Shown here piece after piece: positions 41,170 to 49,740 of a stretch of 64,000 nt of DNA (within the stretch, counting starts at the first letter, position 1; the number at the start of each line of letters is the position of its first letter). Made by a program: the position numbers and the translations under genes. Below the pieces are notes generated by a model. It searched no databases. It was not told the origin of the DNA and worked only from the letters and a program-made list of their open reading frames with translations. Origin of the DNA: Spiribacter salinus M19-40 (GTDB taxonomy: Bacteria > Pseudomonadota > Gammaproteobacteria > Nitrococcales > Nitrococcaceae); assembly GCF_000319575.2 (NCBI RefSeq), contig NC_021291.1:186001-250000 (forward strand), written 5' to 3'.

Positions 41170-41198
41170 TTGCGCGGGGAGTCGGTCTGCCGTATGGT
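41170..41198 (+). promoter_or_regulatory. Putative sigma-70 promoter of the RRM gene leader
   Basis: TTGCGC (41170-41175) and TATGGT (41193-41198) are 17 bp apart, downstream of the coaD stop. A start near 41205 would give a leader of about 135 nt before the RRM gene, containing several hairpins and a mini-ORF. Confidence 0.45.
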
Positions 41199-41213
41199 CA
41201 ACCTCAGGTCAGT

Positions 41214-41318
41214 GCCGCTGCGCGCGGCGTGACCCGGCAGCCCGATGTTCGGGCCGTCCGAAGGAGGGCCATGGCCCTCTGCGATGTTAGACCTGCCGCG
41301 CGATACAAACGCCGGCAG
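41214..41318 (+). promoter_or_regulatory. Structured 5' leader of the RRM gene (four hairpins)
   Basis: Four local helices can be drawn: GCCGC/GCGGC (41214-41228), CCCGA-TGT-TCGGG (41241-41253), the 16-base palindrome GAGGGCCATGGCCCTC (41264-41279), and CTGCCG/CGGCAG (41293-41318). The third includes most of an AGGAGG ribosome site (41262-41267) and the ATG of the mini-ORF, so folding would hide both. This suggests post-transcriptional control; no known Rfam class was recognised. Confidence 0.45.
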
Positions 41319-41336
41319 CGTGTTGATGAGACTTAG
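41271..41336 (+). CDS. Possible 21-residue leader peptide upstream of the RRM gene
   Basis: ATG 41271 follows AAGGAGGG closely (3 nt from AGGAGG) and opens a 21-codon frame, MALCDVRPAARYKRRQRVDET, stopping with TAG at 41334-41336, two bases before the RRM ATG at 41339. The RRM gene itself has only a weak site (GATGAG), so ribosomes ending here could restart on it. Whether the peptide matters or only the act of translating it is unknown. Chance remains possible for a frame this short. Confidence 0.45.
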   Translation: MALCDVRPAARYKRRQRVDET

Positions 41337-41338
41337 TG

Positions 41339-41620
41339 ATGAAATCGATTTACGTGGGCAATCTGCCCTTTTCCGCTTCCGAGGACGAGATTCGCGACCT
41401 GTTCGCCGAGCATGGTGAAGTCAAGGAAGTTCGCATGATCTCTGATCGGGAAACCGGTCGTCCTCGCGGCTTTGGCTTCGTTCGCATGGAGCCTGCCGAG
41501 GCGGACGCCGCCATCGAGGCCCTCAATGGCACCGAGATGGGGGGACGCACACTGCGCATCAATGAAGCGCAGGATCGCAAACCCGCCGGCGGTGGGGGTG
41601 GCCCGCGCCGCTCCTGGTAA
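41339..41620 (+). CDS. Single-RRM RNA-binding protein
   Basis: 93 residues: one RNA-recognition motif with RNP2 IYVGNLPF and RNP1 GRPRGFGFVRM, then a short Gly-rich/Arg tail (GGGGGPRRSW). Related bacterial and cyanobacterial proteins bind RNA and are often cold-responsive. ATG 41339 is used, two bases after a mini-ORF stop (GTG 41336 is also in frame). Monocistronic: it has its own leader and a strong terminator. Confidence 0.95.
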   Translation: MKSIYVGNLPFSASEDEIRDLFAEHGEVKEVRMISDRETGRPRGFGFVRMEPAEADAAIEALNGTEMGGRTLRINEAQDRKPAGGGGGPRRSW

Positions 41621-41640
41621 CGGCATAACACGCCGTTCGA

Positions 41641-41673
41641 AGCCCGTGGTCGCTTGCGACCGCGGGCTTTTTG
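41641..41673 (+). terminator. Rho-independent terminator of the RRM gene
   Basis: A 13-bp stem, AGCCCGTGGTCGC against GCGACCGCGGGCT with one G-U pair and a tiny loop (41641-41668), is followed by TTTTTG. It lies 20 bp after the RRM stop and overlaps nothing coding. Confidence 0.92.
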
Positions 41674-41704
41674 TTTCTGGGCCAGCTGTGCGCACAATAT
41701 CGCC

Positions 41705-42604
41705 ATGGTGACCCACGACGAAGAACACAAGCATCGCGCCTTTCTCGCAGCGGCTCAGCTGAAACACGCGTGGCAGTTCCAGCGCCGGGGCCAGCGCCCC
41801 GATGATGATCCCGTTGAGATCGATATCCCGGTGGGCTGGCATGCCCTCTTAAATCAACTCTTTGCCGACGTTGAGCATCAGGTCCCCGCGGCCGAGCGGG
41901 GTGGCTTTCGCTGGCGGCGGATGCGCGCTTTGCAGGGCGCGCTGGAGATTCGGTTCGATGGTGTTCGCGAGCGGATGACGGCGGCGATTGCTCGTGCCCG
42001 CGATGCGGCCGCGGTGACCTGCGAGACGTGCGGGCATTCGGGTCTGCGCCGCCAGGTGGCTGGCACGCATCGGGTGAGCTGTGATGCGCATTTCCTCGAT
42101 CGGTTAATTCAGAGTGATGTGGCCGGCGAGCAAGCCGCTCGGCGCTGGTGGGCCACGCCCCATCCCGGGCTGGGAGAGCGCTCCCCGGCTGAGGTCGCTC
42201 AGGCCGGTCCGCCGCCGGATGTGCTGCTGGACCTCGCCCTGCGTCGCGCGATGCCGGCGACGCCGCGACCCAATGGGGCACATCGTCAGCGTTTGCAGGG
42301 CGTCTGGCCGGTGTTGCGCGATCATTTTGGAGAACGCCTGCGTAGCCTGCGGCTGGCCGAGTTCGAGCCGGAGAGTGGCCCAGGCGGGACGTTGCTCGCC
42401 CAGATTGCCGGCGAGATCGACCCGACGGCTCAGGCGGGTGCGGCGACCCGTCTTGCCCGGGCGGGCTTCAGCGATCTGCGCCTGCGTCTGGTGACCGACG
42501 GCGATCTGCAGGCGCCGGCACGGGCCAACGATCCCTGGTCGGCCATGCTTGCCCTTGAGGCCTCGGTTACGATTCCTCGTTACCAACCGGCGGTGCCGCG
42601 CTGA
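41705..42604 (+). CDS. Unknown protein with probable CCCH zinc site and Xre/MbcA/ParS-like segment
   Basis: 299 residues from ATG 41705; no named family recognised with confidence. Residues 40-130 carry GWHALLNQLFADVE..GFRWRRMRALQGALEIRF and then Cys-106/Cys-109 and Cys-126/His-129 (CETC...CDAH), a likely zinc knuckle; similar arrangements occur in uncharacterised bacterial proteins. Residues 145-180 (ARRWWATPHPGLGERSPAEVAQAG..VLLDLALR) resemble the C-terminal toxin-binding region of Xre/MbcA/ParS antitoxins. The last 110 residues are unassigned. No toxin gene is adjacent. Its 3' end overlaps convergent rsmJ by 38 bp. Confidence 0.75.
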   Translation: MVTHDEEHKHRAFLAAAQLKHAWQFQRRGQRPDDDPVEIDIPVGWHALLNQLFADVEHQVPAAERGGFRWRRMRALQGALEIRFDGVRERMTAAIARARDAAAVTCETCGHSGLRRQVAGTHRVSCDAHFLDRLIQSDVAGEQAARRWWATPHPGLGERSPAEVAQAGPPPDVLLDLALRRAMPATPRPNGAHRQRLQGVWPVLRDHFGERLRSLRLAEFEPESGPGGTLLAQIAGEIDPTAQAGAATRLARAGFSDLRLRLVTDGDLQAPARANDPWSAMLALEASVTIPRYQPAVPR

Positions 42605-43316
42605 CCCGATAGACGTCAAAGCGGGTGCTGCGGCCGGTTAGTGTGTAGTCAGGTGCGTTGGCCCCAAGCGGTGCGGCTTTGCGGTGCCGCTTGACCACAA
42701 CCCGTTCGGTGGCGACGGTGTGCGCGACGTCCAGCAGCGCGTCGGCGTCGTCATCGGGTTCCAGGAGTTTTTGCAGCATCGCGAGCGCTTTGCCGGCCGC
42801 AGCGCGACGTTGGGTCTCGGCATACATCGGGTCGAGATAGACCACCCGCGGTGGTGTCTCGGCAGATTGCAGAGGCAGCCATTCAGCCGCCTCCGTGGTG
42901 ATGAGGCTGATGCGCTCGACGATCTCAGCATGGCCTGCCTGATGGGCACGCTGTAGTCCATCGGCGAGTAGTTCGCCCAGGATAGGTGAGCGCTCGAGCA
43001 TGGTGACGCGCGCCCCGAGGGCCGCGAGCACGAATCCGTCCCGCCCCAGCCCGGCCGTGGCGTCCACGATCGAGCCATCGCGCCCGCCACCAACGCCACA
43101 GGCCCGGGCGACAAGCTCCCGGCGATGGCCGAGTTGAGCCGCGCGATGGCCCTGCGCGCCGGCGGCGAAATCCACGATCAGCCTTTGGGGACGGGTGGCG
43201 CCCGCCTGCAGCGCAAGGCCTGACGTTGTCCATTGCAGCCACAGTCCGGATTGGGGTGGTGCGCTGATCAGCGGTAGACCAAGCCGGGTGGCAAGCTCGC
43301 GGCTGGCCGTTGCCAT
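42567..43316 (-). CDS. rsmJ: 16S rRNA (guanine1516-N2)-methyltransferase RsmJ
   Basis: 249 residues. Distinctive RsmJ segments: LIVDFAAGAQGHR, VDATAGLGRDGFVLAALGARVTMLERSP, VVYLDPMYAETQRRAAAGKALAMLQ and VVVKRHRKA. Transcribed toward the unknown zinc-site gene with a 38-bp 3' overlap. Confidence 0.95.
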   Translation of the reverse strand: MATASRELATRLGLPLISAPPQSGLWLQWTTSGLALQAGATRPQRLIVDFAAGAQGHRAAQLGHRRELVARACGVGGGRDGSIVDATAGLGRDGFVLAALGARVTMLERSPILGELLADGLQRAHQAGHAEIVERISLITTEAAEWLPLQSAETPPRVVYLDPMYAETQRRAAAGKALAMLQKLLEPDDDADALLDVAHTVATERVVVKRHRKAAPLGANAPDYTLTGRSTRFDVYRVSAAPPVGNEES

Positions 43317-43355
43317 TGCCGAGGAAGCGTCGACAACCGGGATTTCACCAGGTGT

Positions 43356-43385
43356 TTGTGAGCGTTTGTCGCAGTGCCGTATGAT
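43356..43385 (+). promoter_or_regulatory. Putative promoter of phaC
   Basis: TTGTGA (43356-43361) and TATGAT (43380-43385, 5 of 6 consensus positions) are 18 bp apart, 36 bp before the phaC ATG. GGAGG precedes the start codon by 11 nt. Confidence 0.5.
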
Positions 43386-43420
43386 CTTTATTCCACCTGC
43401 GTCTGGAGGCGATAGCCATC

Positions 43421-45220
43421 ATGACTGAAGAAAAGGATAGCGGAGCCACGGCCATTGATCCTAATGAGCTCAGCCGCTCACTCTCGGAGATCGCCGGCCG
43501 CAGTCAACAGCTTGTAAAAGATTTTCTGGGCAGGCAGGAGGCCGGTCAGCAGGTCTCCATGGACGATGCGCTGCACATGAGCAAGCTCTTTCAGGACCTC
43601 TACGCCCGGCTCATGGCCGATCCGGTCCAGCTCGTGCAGGCGCAGATGTCTTTCTGGCAGGACTACATGTCGCTCATGCAAAACTCAACGCTGCGAATGA
43701 TGGGCGTCGAGAGCGAACCGACGCGCGAGCCGGATCGGCGTGACAAGCGGTTTGCCCATGAGGGCTGGGAGGACAACCCGTTTTTTGACTTTGTTAAGCA
43801 GTCATATCTGCTGACCGCGGATTATCTGCATCGCACGGTGGACAATGTTGACGGGTTGGATGACAAAACGCATCGCAAGGTCGACTTCTACACCCGGCAG
43901 TTCGTGAGCGCGATGTCGCCGTCGAATTTCCTGGCCACGAACCCCGAGGTGCTCGAGCGCACCGTCGAGACGCGGGGCCAGAATCTGCTCGACGGACTGA
44001 ACAAGCTGCTGGAGGATCTGGAGCGCGGCAATGGCACGCTCAAGATTCGCCAGACGCACCCTGATGCCTTCGAGGTGGGTAAGGACCTGGCGGTCACCCC
44101 CGGGAAGGTGATTTATCAAAACGAGCTGATGCAGCTGATCCAGTACGCGCCCGCGACCGAGCAGGTCGCGCGACGTCCTCTGCTGTTTGTGCCGCCCTGG
44201 ATTAATAAGTACTACATCCTTGATCTCAGGCCTAAGAACTCGTTGATCAAATGGCTGGTAGAGCAGGGCTTCACGGTCTTTGTGATCTCCTGGTGTAACC
44301 CGGATGCGGCACTCGCCGAAAAGCAGTTTGAGGACTACATGAAAGAGGGGCCTGTCGCGGCACTGGATGCTGTGGAGCAGGTCATCGGCGAGCGTGACGT
44401 CAATGTGATCGGTTACTGCCTCGGGGGCACGCTGCTGGCTTCTACGCTGGCGTGGATGGCTGAGCGAGGCGAGACCGGGGTCAACAGCGCCACGTTCCTG
44501 ACCACACTGCTGGACTTCGAAAGCCCGGGGGAGCTCGAGATCTTTATCGACGAAGACCAGCTCCACACCCTTGAGAAACAGATGAACGAGCGGGGATACC
44601 TGGCGGGCAATCAGATGGCCTCGACCATGTCGAGTCTGCGCTCCAACGATTTGATCTGGTCGTTCTTTGTGAACAACTACCTCAAGGGCGAGGATCCGTT
44701 CCCCTTTGATCTGCTGTACTGGAACCAGGATTCGACGAACATGCCAGCGCGGATGCATGCCTTTTATCTGCGCAACATGTACCTCGAGAACAAGCTGCGT
44801 GAGCCCGGTGGGATTACGTTGGATGGGGTGCCCATCGACCTTGGCAAAGTCGAGGTGCCGGCGTATTTCGTCTCGGCCCGCGAGGACCATATCGCGCCTT
44901 GGCATGCCTGCTATGCGGGCACAAAGCTGTTGGGCGGCGAGACGCGGTTTGTATTGGGCGGCTCCGGCCACATTGCCGGTGTGATTAATCCGCCGGAAAA
45001 GCAGAAGTACGGCTTCTGGCGCAATACCCGCGGCCCCAAGGACCCGGAGGCCTGGCTGGAGGGTGCCACGCAGCATGAGGGCTCCTGGTGGCTGGACTGG
45101 GTGGAGTGGCTGACACCCAAGCGCGGCGGCGAGGTGCCTGCGCGGCAGCCGGGTGAAGGCAAGCTAAAAGCGATTGAGGATGCGCCGGGTCGTTACGTGC
45201 GGGAGAAATCCGATGGTTGA
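43421..45220 (+). CDS. phaC: Class I poly(3-hydroxyalkanoate) synthase
   Basis: 599 residues, class I length. Polymerises hydroxyacyl-CoA into PHA storage granules. Alpha/beta-hydrolase with the nucleophile in a lipase-like box, GYCLGGT (Cys-333), the aspartate in [10 protein letters not shown] and the histidine in [14 protein letters not shown]-terminal PhaC domain includes [17 protein letters not shown]. No phaA, phaB or phasin gene adjoins it; purE overlaps its 3' end by 8 bp. Confidence 0.96.
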   Translation: MTEEKDSGATAIDPNELSRSLSEIAGRSQQLVKDFLGRQEAGQQVSMDDALHMSKLFQDLYARLMADPVQLVQAQMSFWQDYMSLMQNSTLRMMGVESEPTREPDRRDKRFAHEGWEDNPFFDFVKQSYLLTADYLHRTVDNVDGLDDKTHRKVDFYTRQFVSAMSPSNFLATNPEVLERTVETRGQNLLDGLNKLLEDLERGNGTLKIRQTHPDAFEVGKDLAVTPGKVIYQNELMQLIQYAPATEQVARRPLLFVPPWINKYYILDLRPKNSLIKWLVEQGFTVFVISWCNPDAALAEKQFEDYMKEGPVAALDAVEQVIGERDVNVIGYCLGGTLLASTLAWMAERGETGVNSATFLTTLLDFESPGELEIFIDEDQLHTLEKQMNERGYLAGNQMASTMSSLRSNDLIWSFFVNNYLKGEDPFPFDLLYWNQDSTNMPARMHAFYLRNMYLENKLREPGGITLDGVPIDLGKVEVPAYFVSAREDHIAPWHACYAGTKLLGGETRFVLGGSGHIAGVINPPEKQKYGFWRNTRGPKDPEAWLEGATQHEGSWWLDWVEWLTPKRGGEVPARQPGEGKLKAIEDAPGRYVREKSDG

Positions 45221-45704
45221 TGCGGCCCCCCAGGTCGGCGTGATCATGGGTAGCCGCTCGGACTGGGAGACCATGGCGCATGCCGACACCGTTCTAAAGG
45301 ATTTCGGTGTGCCGCATGAGACGCGGATTGTGTCGGCCCACCGCACGCCTGAGCGCATGAATGACTATGCGGCGACAGCGCGAGAACGGGGGTTACGGGC
45401 GATTATTGCCGGGGCGGGGGGTGCCGCCCACTTGCCGGGCATGGTCGCCGCCCAGACAACGGTTCCGGTGCTCGGCGTGCCAGTGCAAAGCCGTGCACTC
45501 AAGGGGCTCGATTCGTTGCTGTCGATCGTGCAAATGCCTGGTGGTGTTCCGGTCGCCACGTTTGCGATCGGAGATGCGGGCGCTCGCAATGCCGCGCTCT
45601 TTGCTATTGCCATGCTGGCAGCCGATGACGCGGCGCTTGCCGAGCGGCTGGCCGCCTTTCGCGAAGCCCAGGCGAATAAGGTGATTGAGGACGAATTGCC
45701 TTGA
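45213..45704 (+). CDS. purE: N5-carboxyaminoimidazole ribonucleotide mutase
   Basis: 163 residues from ATG 45213. Purine synthesis, acting after Pur[24 protein letters not shown] and [15 protein letters not shown] are diagnostic. It starts inside the phaC stop region and overlaps purK by 4 bp. Confidence 0.97.
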   Translation: MVDAAPQVGVIMGSRSDWETMAHADTVLKDFGVPHETRIVSAHRTPERMNDYAATARERGLRAIIAGAGGAAHLPGMVAAQTTVPVLGVPVQSRALKGLDSLLSIVQMPGGVPVATFAIGDAGARNAALFAIAMLAADDAALAERLAAFREAQANKVIEDELP

Positions 45705-46843
45705 GCGAGCCGATCCTTCCCGGCTCGACCCTCGGCATTCTGGGTAGCGGTCAGCTTGGCCGAATGCTTGCGCAGTCCGCGCGACGCATGGGTTATCGCA
45801 TCCACACACTCTCACCAGGCTCGGATACGCCAACGGGGCAATTAGCCGATCGGGAGGTTGTCGCTGATTACGACGACCTCGATGCGATCGCCGATTTCGC
45901 TCGCCAGGTCGATGTCGTCACCTTCGAGTTCGAAAACGTCGCCTCTGCCGCGACAGACGCCGCGGCACAGCACGCGCCCGTGCGCCCACGGGGGCAGGTC
46001 CTGCACATCACCCAGAATCGTCGACGGGAAAAAGAGGCATTGGCGGCGGCTGGCCTCCCGACGGCGCCGTTCGAGGTGGTCGATACCCAGGCGCAGCTGG
46101 CGGGCGCCATCGATCGCATTGGCACGCCGGCCATTCTCAAGACGGCTGGCTTTGGTTATGACGGCAAAGGTCAGACGCGGGTTGATCGCGATACGGATCC
46201 AGCAGATGCCTGGGAGGCAATCGGGGGCGTGCCCGCCGTGCTGGAGGGGTTTGTCGACTTCGCCGCCGAGCTCTCTGTGGTGGCTGCGCGCGGTCTGGAT
46301 GGCGCTGTGGTCGATTACGGGCTCATTGAGAACCGTCATGTGGATCACATCCTCGATGTTTCCATTGTGGATATGCCGTTGGCGCCCGAGCAGGCAAAAG
46401 CCGCGCGGGACATTGCCGAGACGGTGCTGAGTGCGCTGGATGTGGTCGGTGTGCTGTGCATCGAACTCTTTTTGACCCGCGATGGAGCGCTTCTAGTGAA
46501 TGAGTTGGCGCCCCGCCCACACAATTCCGGGCATCTCACCATCGAGGGGTGTGCCAGCAGCCAGTTCGATCAGCAGCTGCGTGCGGTTTGCGGGCTGCCC
46601 CTCGGCGATACTCGGCGGCTTCAGCCTGTGGCGATGGTGAACCTCCTCGGTGATCACTGGGCTGGCGGCGAGCCAGCCTGGGGGGCGGCCCTGGCCGATC
46701 CGGCAGTCAATCTTCATCTGTATGGCAAGGCCGAGGCGAGCGCCGGTCGCAAAATGGGCCATATCACGGCGTTTGGATCGGATCGTGACGATGCCGCCAG
46801 ACGTGCCACGGCGGCCCGGGCCGCCCTTCACTCAACGGAATAG
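45701..46843 (+). CDS. purK: N5-carboxyaminoimidazole ribonucleotide synthase
   Basis: 380 residues from a TTG start ([23 protein letters not shown]), translationally coupled to purE. ATP-grasp enzyme: [49 protein letters not shown]. Makes N5-CAIR from AIR, bicarbonate and ATP. Confidence 0.96.
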   Translation: MSEPILPGSTLGILGSGQLGRMLAQSARRMGYRIHTLSPGSDTPTGQLADREVVADYDDLDAIADFARQVDVVTFEFENVASAATDAAAQHAPVRPRGQVLHITQNRRREKEALAAAGLPTAPFEVVDTQAQLAGAIDRIGTPAILKTAGFGYDGKGQTRVDRDTDPADAWEAIGGVPAVLEGFVDFAAELSVVAARGLDGAVVDYGLIENRHVDHILDVSIVDMPLAPEQAKAARDIAETVLSALDVVGVLCIELFLTRDGALLVNELAPRPHNSGHLTIEGCASSQFDQQLRAVCGLPLGDTRRLQPVAMVNLLGDHWAGGEPAWGAALADPAVNLHLYGKAEASAGRKMGHITAFGSDRDDAARRATAARAALHSTE

Positions 46844-46851
46844 AACGCCTC

Positions 46852-47742
46852 ATGTGGTTTCGGAATCTCTGCGTTTATCAGCTCGCGGATGCGTTTCGCA
46901 TCGACGCCGAGCAGCTTGAAGAGCGCCTGCAGACTGGCGCCTTTCAGCCGGTGGGCGGGCATGATCCCGAATCCCGCGGCTGGGTGCCGCCGTTGCCTGG
47001 TGGTGAACCGCTCGTGCATGTGGCGGGGCCGCGGATGATGATCTGCCTGCAGACCGAGAGCCGGGTCCTTCCGCCTGCGGTTGTCCGTGAGACGGTGGAG
47101 GAGCGGGTCTCGGAGCGGGAAGACGCCATGGGTCGGCCCCTCGGCCGGCGGGAGAAAGCCCGACTGAAAGAAGAAGTGACCCTCGATCTATTGCCTCGGG
47201 CCTTCACGCGCTCGAAGCGCTGTTATGCCTATATCGATCTCGAGGCGCGATGGCTGGTGGTTGATGCCACCACCTGGCGCGAGGGCGAGCTGCTGACCGA
47301 TGACCTGCGTGCGCTACTGGGCACGTTGCCGATTCGTCCGCTGCAAACGGACAGCGCACCCGGTCAGGTGATGACCGAGTGGCTCGCACGAGATCATTTT
47401 CCCAGTGATCTTGAGCCCGGTGAGCAGGCGGTTTTTGAAGACCCTCGCAGCGAGGGGGCTGAAGTCCGCTGTAAGCGCCAGGATCTGCGCAGCGACGAAA
47501 TCCGTGGCCTGGTGCGGGCCGGCAAGCGAATACGCCGTCTGGCCGTGGATTGGGATGGCCGGATCAACGCGGTGCTGGATGCTGACCTGTCGATCAAACG
47601 CCTGAAGTTCACCGATCTGGTTCAGTCTGATGCCGATGAGCGCGAGGCGGAGTCGGCGGCGGAGCGATTTGACGCGGATTTCTCGATCATGTCGGGAGAG
47701 CTTTCTCGCTTTCTTCCGCGCTTGCAGTCCTGGTTCGACTAA
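46852..47742 (+). CDS. rdgC: Recombination-associated protein RdgC
   Basis: 296 residues. Ring-shaped DNA-binding protein that limits RecA loading. WFRNLCVYQL at the N-terminus, FTRSKRCYAYID and the late VKRQDLRSDEIRG-like CKRQDLRSDEIRGLVRAGKRIRRLAVDWDGRINAVLDADLSIKRLKF-type region are characteristic. Follows purK by 8 bp. Confidence 0.94.
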   Translation: MWFRNLCVYQLADAFRIDAEQLEERLQTGAFQPVGGHDPESRGWVPPLPGGEPLVHVAGPRMMICLQTESRVLPPAVVRETVEERVSEREDAMGRPLGRREKARLKEEVTLDLLPRAFTRSKRCYAYIDLEARWLVVDATTWREGELLTDDLRALLGTLPIRPLQTDSAPGQVMTEWLARDHFPSDLEPGEQAVFEDPRSEGAEVRCKRQDLRSDEIRGLVRAGKRIRRLAVDWDGRINAVLDADLSIKRLKFTDLVQSDADEREAESAAERFDADFSIMSGELSRFLPRLQSWFD

Positions 47743-47768
47743 CTGGCCGAGCATATTTTTTGCGCAAG

Positions 47769-47790
47769 ATTTGTGCGTATGTGCACAAAT
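47769..47790. promoter_or_regulatory. Inverted repeat (candidate operator 1) upstream of hutG
   Basis: ATTTGTGC and GCACAAAT form perfect 8-bp arms around a 6-base spacer (22 bp overall), 10 bp upstream of a TTGACC -35 box. A smaller palindrome TTGCGCAA (47760-47767) lies beside it. The size and symmetry suit a dimeric repressor or activator; the IclR protein encoded at the end of this gene set is the obvious candidate (inference). Confidence 0.6.
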
Positions 47791-47800
47791 TTGAAACGCA

Positions 47801-47829
47801 TTGACCGTTTAAACACTTTTGCATAGCCT
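47801..47829 (+). promoter_or_regulatory. Putative promoter of the hutG-TRAP gene set
   Basis: TTGACC (47801-47806) and TAGCCT (47824-47829) are 17 bp apart. The -10 is weak (3 of 6), as expected for a regulated promoter. It lies between two inverted repeats. Confidence 0.45.
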
Positions 47830-47838
47830 CAGTGCAAA
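47818..47838. promoter_or_regulatory. Inverted repeat (candidate operator 2) over the -10 region
   Basis: TTTGCA and TGCAAA are complementary with a 9-base spacer that contains the -10 hexamer. Its arms resemble those of the upstream repeat (GTGCAAAT against GCACAAAT), so one protein may bind both. Confidence 0.45.
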
Positions 47839-47849
47839 TGTAATTAAAC

Positions 47850-48725
47850 TTGGGCGGCCTTTTGAATTCTCACACTCCCTGCGTGTGCACTGCTTCCGCT
47901 CCCGCGTCTGCTGGTTTACTGGGGTTCGCCTGTGATATCGGCGTTCGCCGTAACGGCGGGCGCGTTGGTGCGCATGCCGGCCCTGGCGCGTTTCGTGAAG
48001 CCCTCGCCTCGATGGGGAAGTCCATACCGGATCACGGCGACATTACCCCAGTCTTGAATTCCCTGGAGGGGGCTCAGGAGAGGCTAGCCGAGGCGGTCGC
48101 TGAGCAGCTAGACGCGGTGGATCGCCTGCTGGTGGTAGGGGGCGGGCATGAGGCCACATACGGCAGTCATTGTGGATTGCGCCGGCATGTCGGCGATCAA
48201 GTGGTCGGCGTGATCAACATCGATGCGCATTTCGACCTCCGCGATCCCTACGCCACGGGGGGTAACTCCGGCACGGCGTTTAGCCAGATCCATGCGGATA
48301 CGCCAACGGGGCAGTGGCAGTATCTGGTGCTGGGTCTCGCAGCCGAATCCAACAGTGACGCGCTTTTTGATCGGGCATCACAGATCGGTGCCGAGTGGGT
48401 GTCAGATGTCGCCCTGCAGACTGGGCTGAGCGCAACAGTCCAGGACCAGATCGACCAGTTCGTCGCCGCCAGTGAGGTCGTGCACCTCAGTATCGATCTT
48501 GACGTGCTACCCCGCGATCAGGCGCCTGGCGTCAGCGCACCCGCTGAACGTGGTGTGCCGATGCCTGTTGTTGAAGCATTGATTGACCACATCGTCGACG
48601 CCGCCCGGCATTGTCCCGGCGGGTTGCGACTGGTCGATATTGTCGAGTTGAACCCAACATTTGATTCAAAACAGATGACCGCACGTTCGGCTGCCGTGCT
48701 GGCCAGTCAGGTTCTGGGTGCATAG
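47850..48725 (+). CDS. hutG: Arginase-family hydrolase, formimidoylglutamase (HutG)-like
   Basis: 291 residues from TTG 47850; the start is poorly supported and TTG 47862 is another option. Metal-binding motifs of the ureohydrolase fold: GGGHEATYGSH, NIDAHFDLR and SIDLDVLPRDQAPGVSAP. GFACDIGVRRNGGRVGAHAGP and GGGHE favour formimidoylglutamase over arginase or agmatinase. The N-terminus is shorter than in typical HutG. No other histidine-degradation gene is present; the neighbours are a TAXI-type TRAP importer and an IclR regulator, so it may act on an imported formimino- or guanidino-compound. Confidence 0.85.
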   Translation: MGGLLNSHTPCVCTASAPASAGLLGFACDIGVRRNGGRVGAHAGPGAFREALASMGKSIPDHGDITPVLNSLEGAQERLAEAVAEQLDAVDRLLVVGGGHEATYGSHCGLRRHVGDQVVGVINIDAHFDLRDPYATGGNSGTAFSQIHADTPTGQWQYLVLGLAAESNSDALFDRASQIGAEWVSDVALQTGLSATVQDQIDQFVAASEVVHLSIDLDVLPRDQAPGVSAPAERGVPMPVVEALIDHIVDAARHCPGGLRLVDIVELNPTFDSKQMTARSAAVLASQVLGA

Positions 48726-48771
48726 GCCCGAGTCCGACCAATCAGTAGCCGATCCTTTGAAGGAGAAGATG

Positions 48772-49740
48772 ATGAAAACAAAAGTGACACAGATCGCAGC
48801 CGTTGCGCTGCTGGGGTTGAGCGTTGCCGCGGGCACGGCGATGGCTCAGCAACGCGTGTTCTTCGGTATCGCCACTGGCGGCACCGGCGGCACTTATTAT
48901 CCGCTGGGTGGGATGCTTGCGCAGGTGATTTCGAATAACGCCGAACTCAAAGGCGCACGCATTTCCGCAACGGCCGAGACAGGCAACGCATCGGTAGCGA
49001 ATGCCGGACTGCTGGGTCGTGAGGCGATTGAGTCGGCCTTCGTGGCGGCCGACATCCTGGGTGCAGCCTACAGCGGTGAGAATCAGTTTGAAGACAAGGC
49101 GCAGAAAAACCTCCGGGCCCTCGGCGCTTTGTATCCGGAAACCGTTCAGCTGGTCGCCCAGCCCGACATCCAGTCGGTGGAAGATCTGGCGGGTCAGTCC
49201 GTCAGTTCTGGCTCACCGGGTTCCGGGCAGTATCAGTTGCTGACAGATCTGCTGGATGTGCATGGCCTGAGCCGCGATGACATCGATGAGGATTACTCCT
49301 CCTTTTCACAGGCCGCCGGCAAGATTGCTGATGGCAATCTGGGTGCGTCATTGATCACCGCCGGTACGCCAACCTCATCGATCACCGAGCTTGCCAACAG
49401 TCATGATGTGAATATCGTGCCGCTGGCGGGTCCTGAGGTGGATGCCCTTCTGGAGCGTCAGCCGCAGTACACCTCGGTGGAAATGCCAGCAGAGACCTAT
49501 CGGGGTGTCGACGAGCCTGTCCAGACGCTCGCCGTGCGCGCCATTTGGGCGACGCATGCCGGTGTCTCGGATGAGATGGCCTACAACGTGACCAAGGCGC
49601 TGTACGACAACGTCGAGACCCTCGCCCAAGTGCATGTGAAGGGCCGCGAGATCAGCCTTGAAACGGCCCTCGAGTCGGTAACCATTCCGCTCCATCCCGG
49701 TGCAGAACGGTTCTACCGCGAGCAAGGCGTCATTGACTAA
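48772..49740 (+). CDS. TAXI-family TRAP transporter solute-binding protein
   Basis: About 322 residues from ATG 48772 (AGGAGA 5 nt upstream; ATG 48769 is in frame). Signal peptide to about residue 25 (AGTAMAQQ). FFGIATGGTGGTYYPLGGMLAQVI is the TAXI signature, with SVSSGSPGSGQ further in. Captures a small acid, possibly glutamate-like, in the periplasm for the fused permease downstream. The ligand cannot be deduced. Confidence 0.93.
   Translation: MKTKVTQIAAVALLGLSVAAGTAMAQQRVFFGIATGGTGGTYYPLGGMLAQVISNNAELKGARISATAETGNASVANAGLLGREAIESAFVAADILGAAYSGENQFEDKAQKNLRALGALYPETVQLVAQPDIQSVEDLAGQSVSSGSPGSGQYQLLTDLLDVHGLSRDDIDEDYSSFSQAAGKIADGNLGASLITAGTPTSSITELANSHDVNIVPLAGPEVDALLERQPQYTSVEMPAETYRGVDEPVQTLAVRAIWATHAGVSDEMAYNVTKALYDNVETLAQVHVKGREISLETALESVTIPLHPGAERFYREQGVID

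Noticed and set aside
42100-42604. Degenerate nucleotidyltransferase (MNT-like) domain in the C-terminal part of the unknown zinc-site protein
   Set aside because: A faint LRDHFGERLRSL-like similarity is present, but the defining GSxxR and paired-Asp motifs are absent.
43802-45076. Long open frame (424 codons) on the minus strand
   Set aside because: It lies entirely antisense to phaC, whose catalytic motifs are all intact. The translation is rich in Arg/His/Gln and has no recognisable domain, as expected for the complement of a GC-rich gene.
47758-47790. Rho-independent terminator after rdgC
   Set aside because: The inverted repeat is AT-rich at its arms and lacks a following U-run; its position just upstream of a -35 box fits an operator better.
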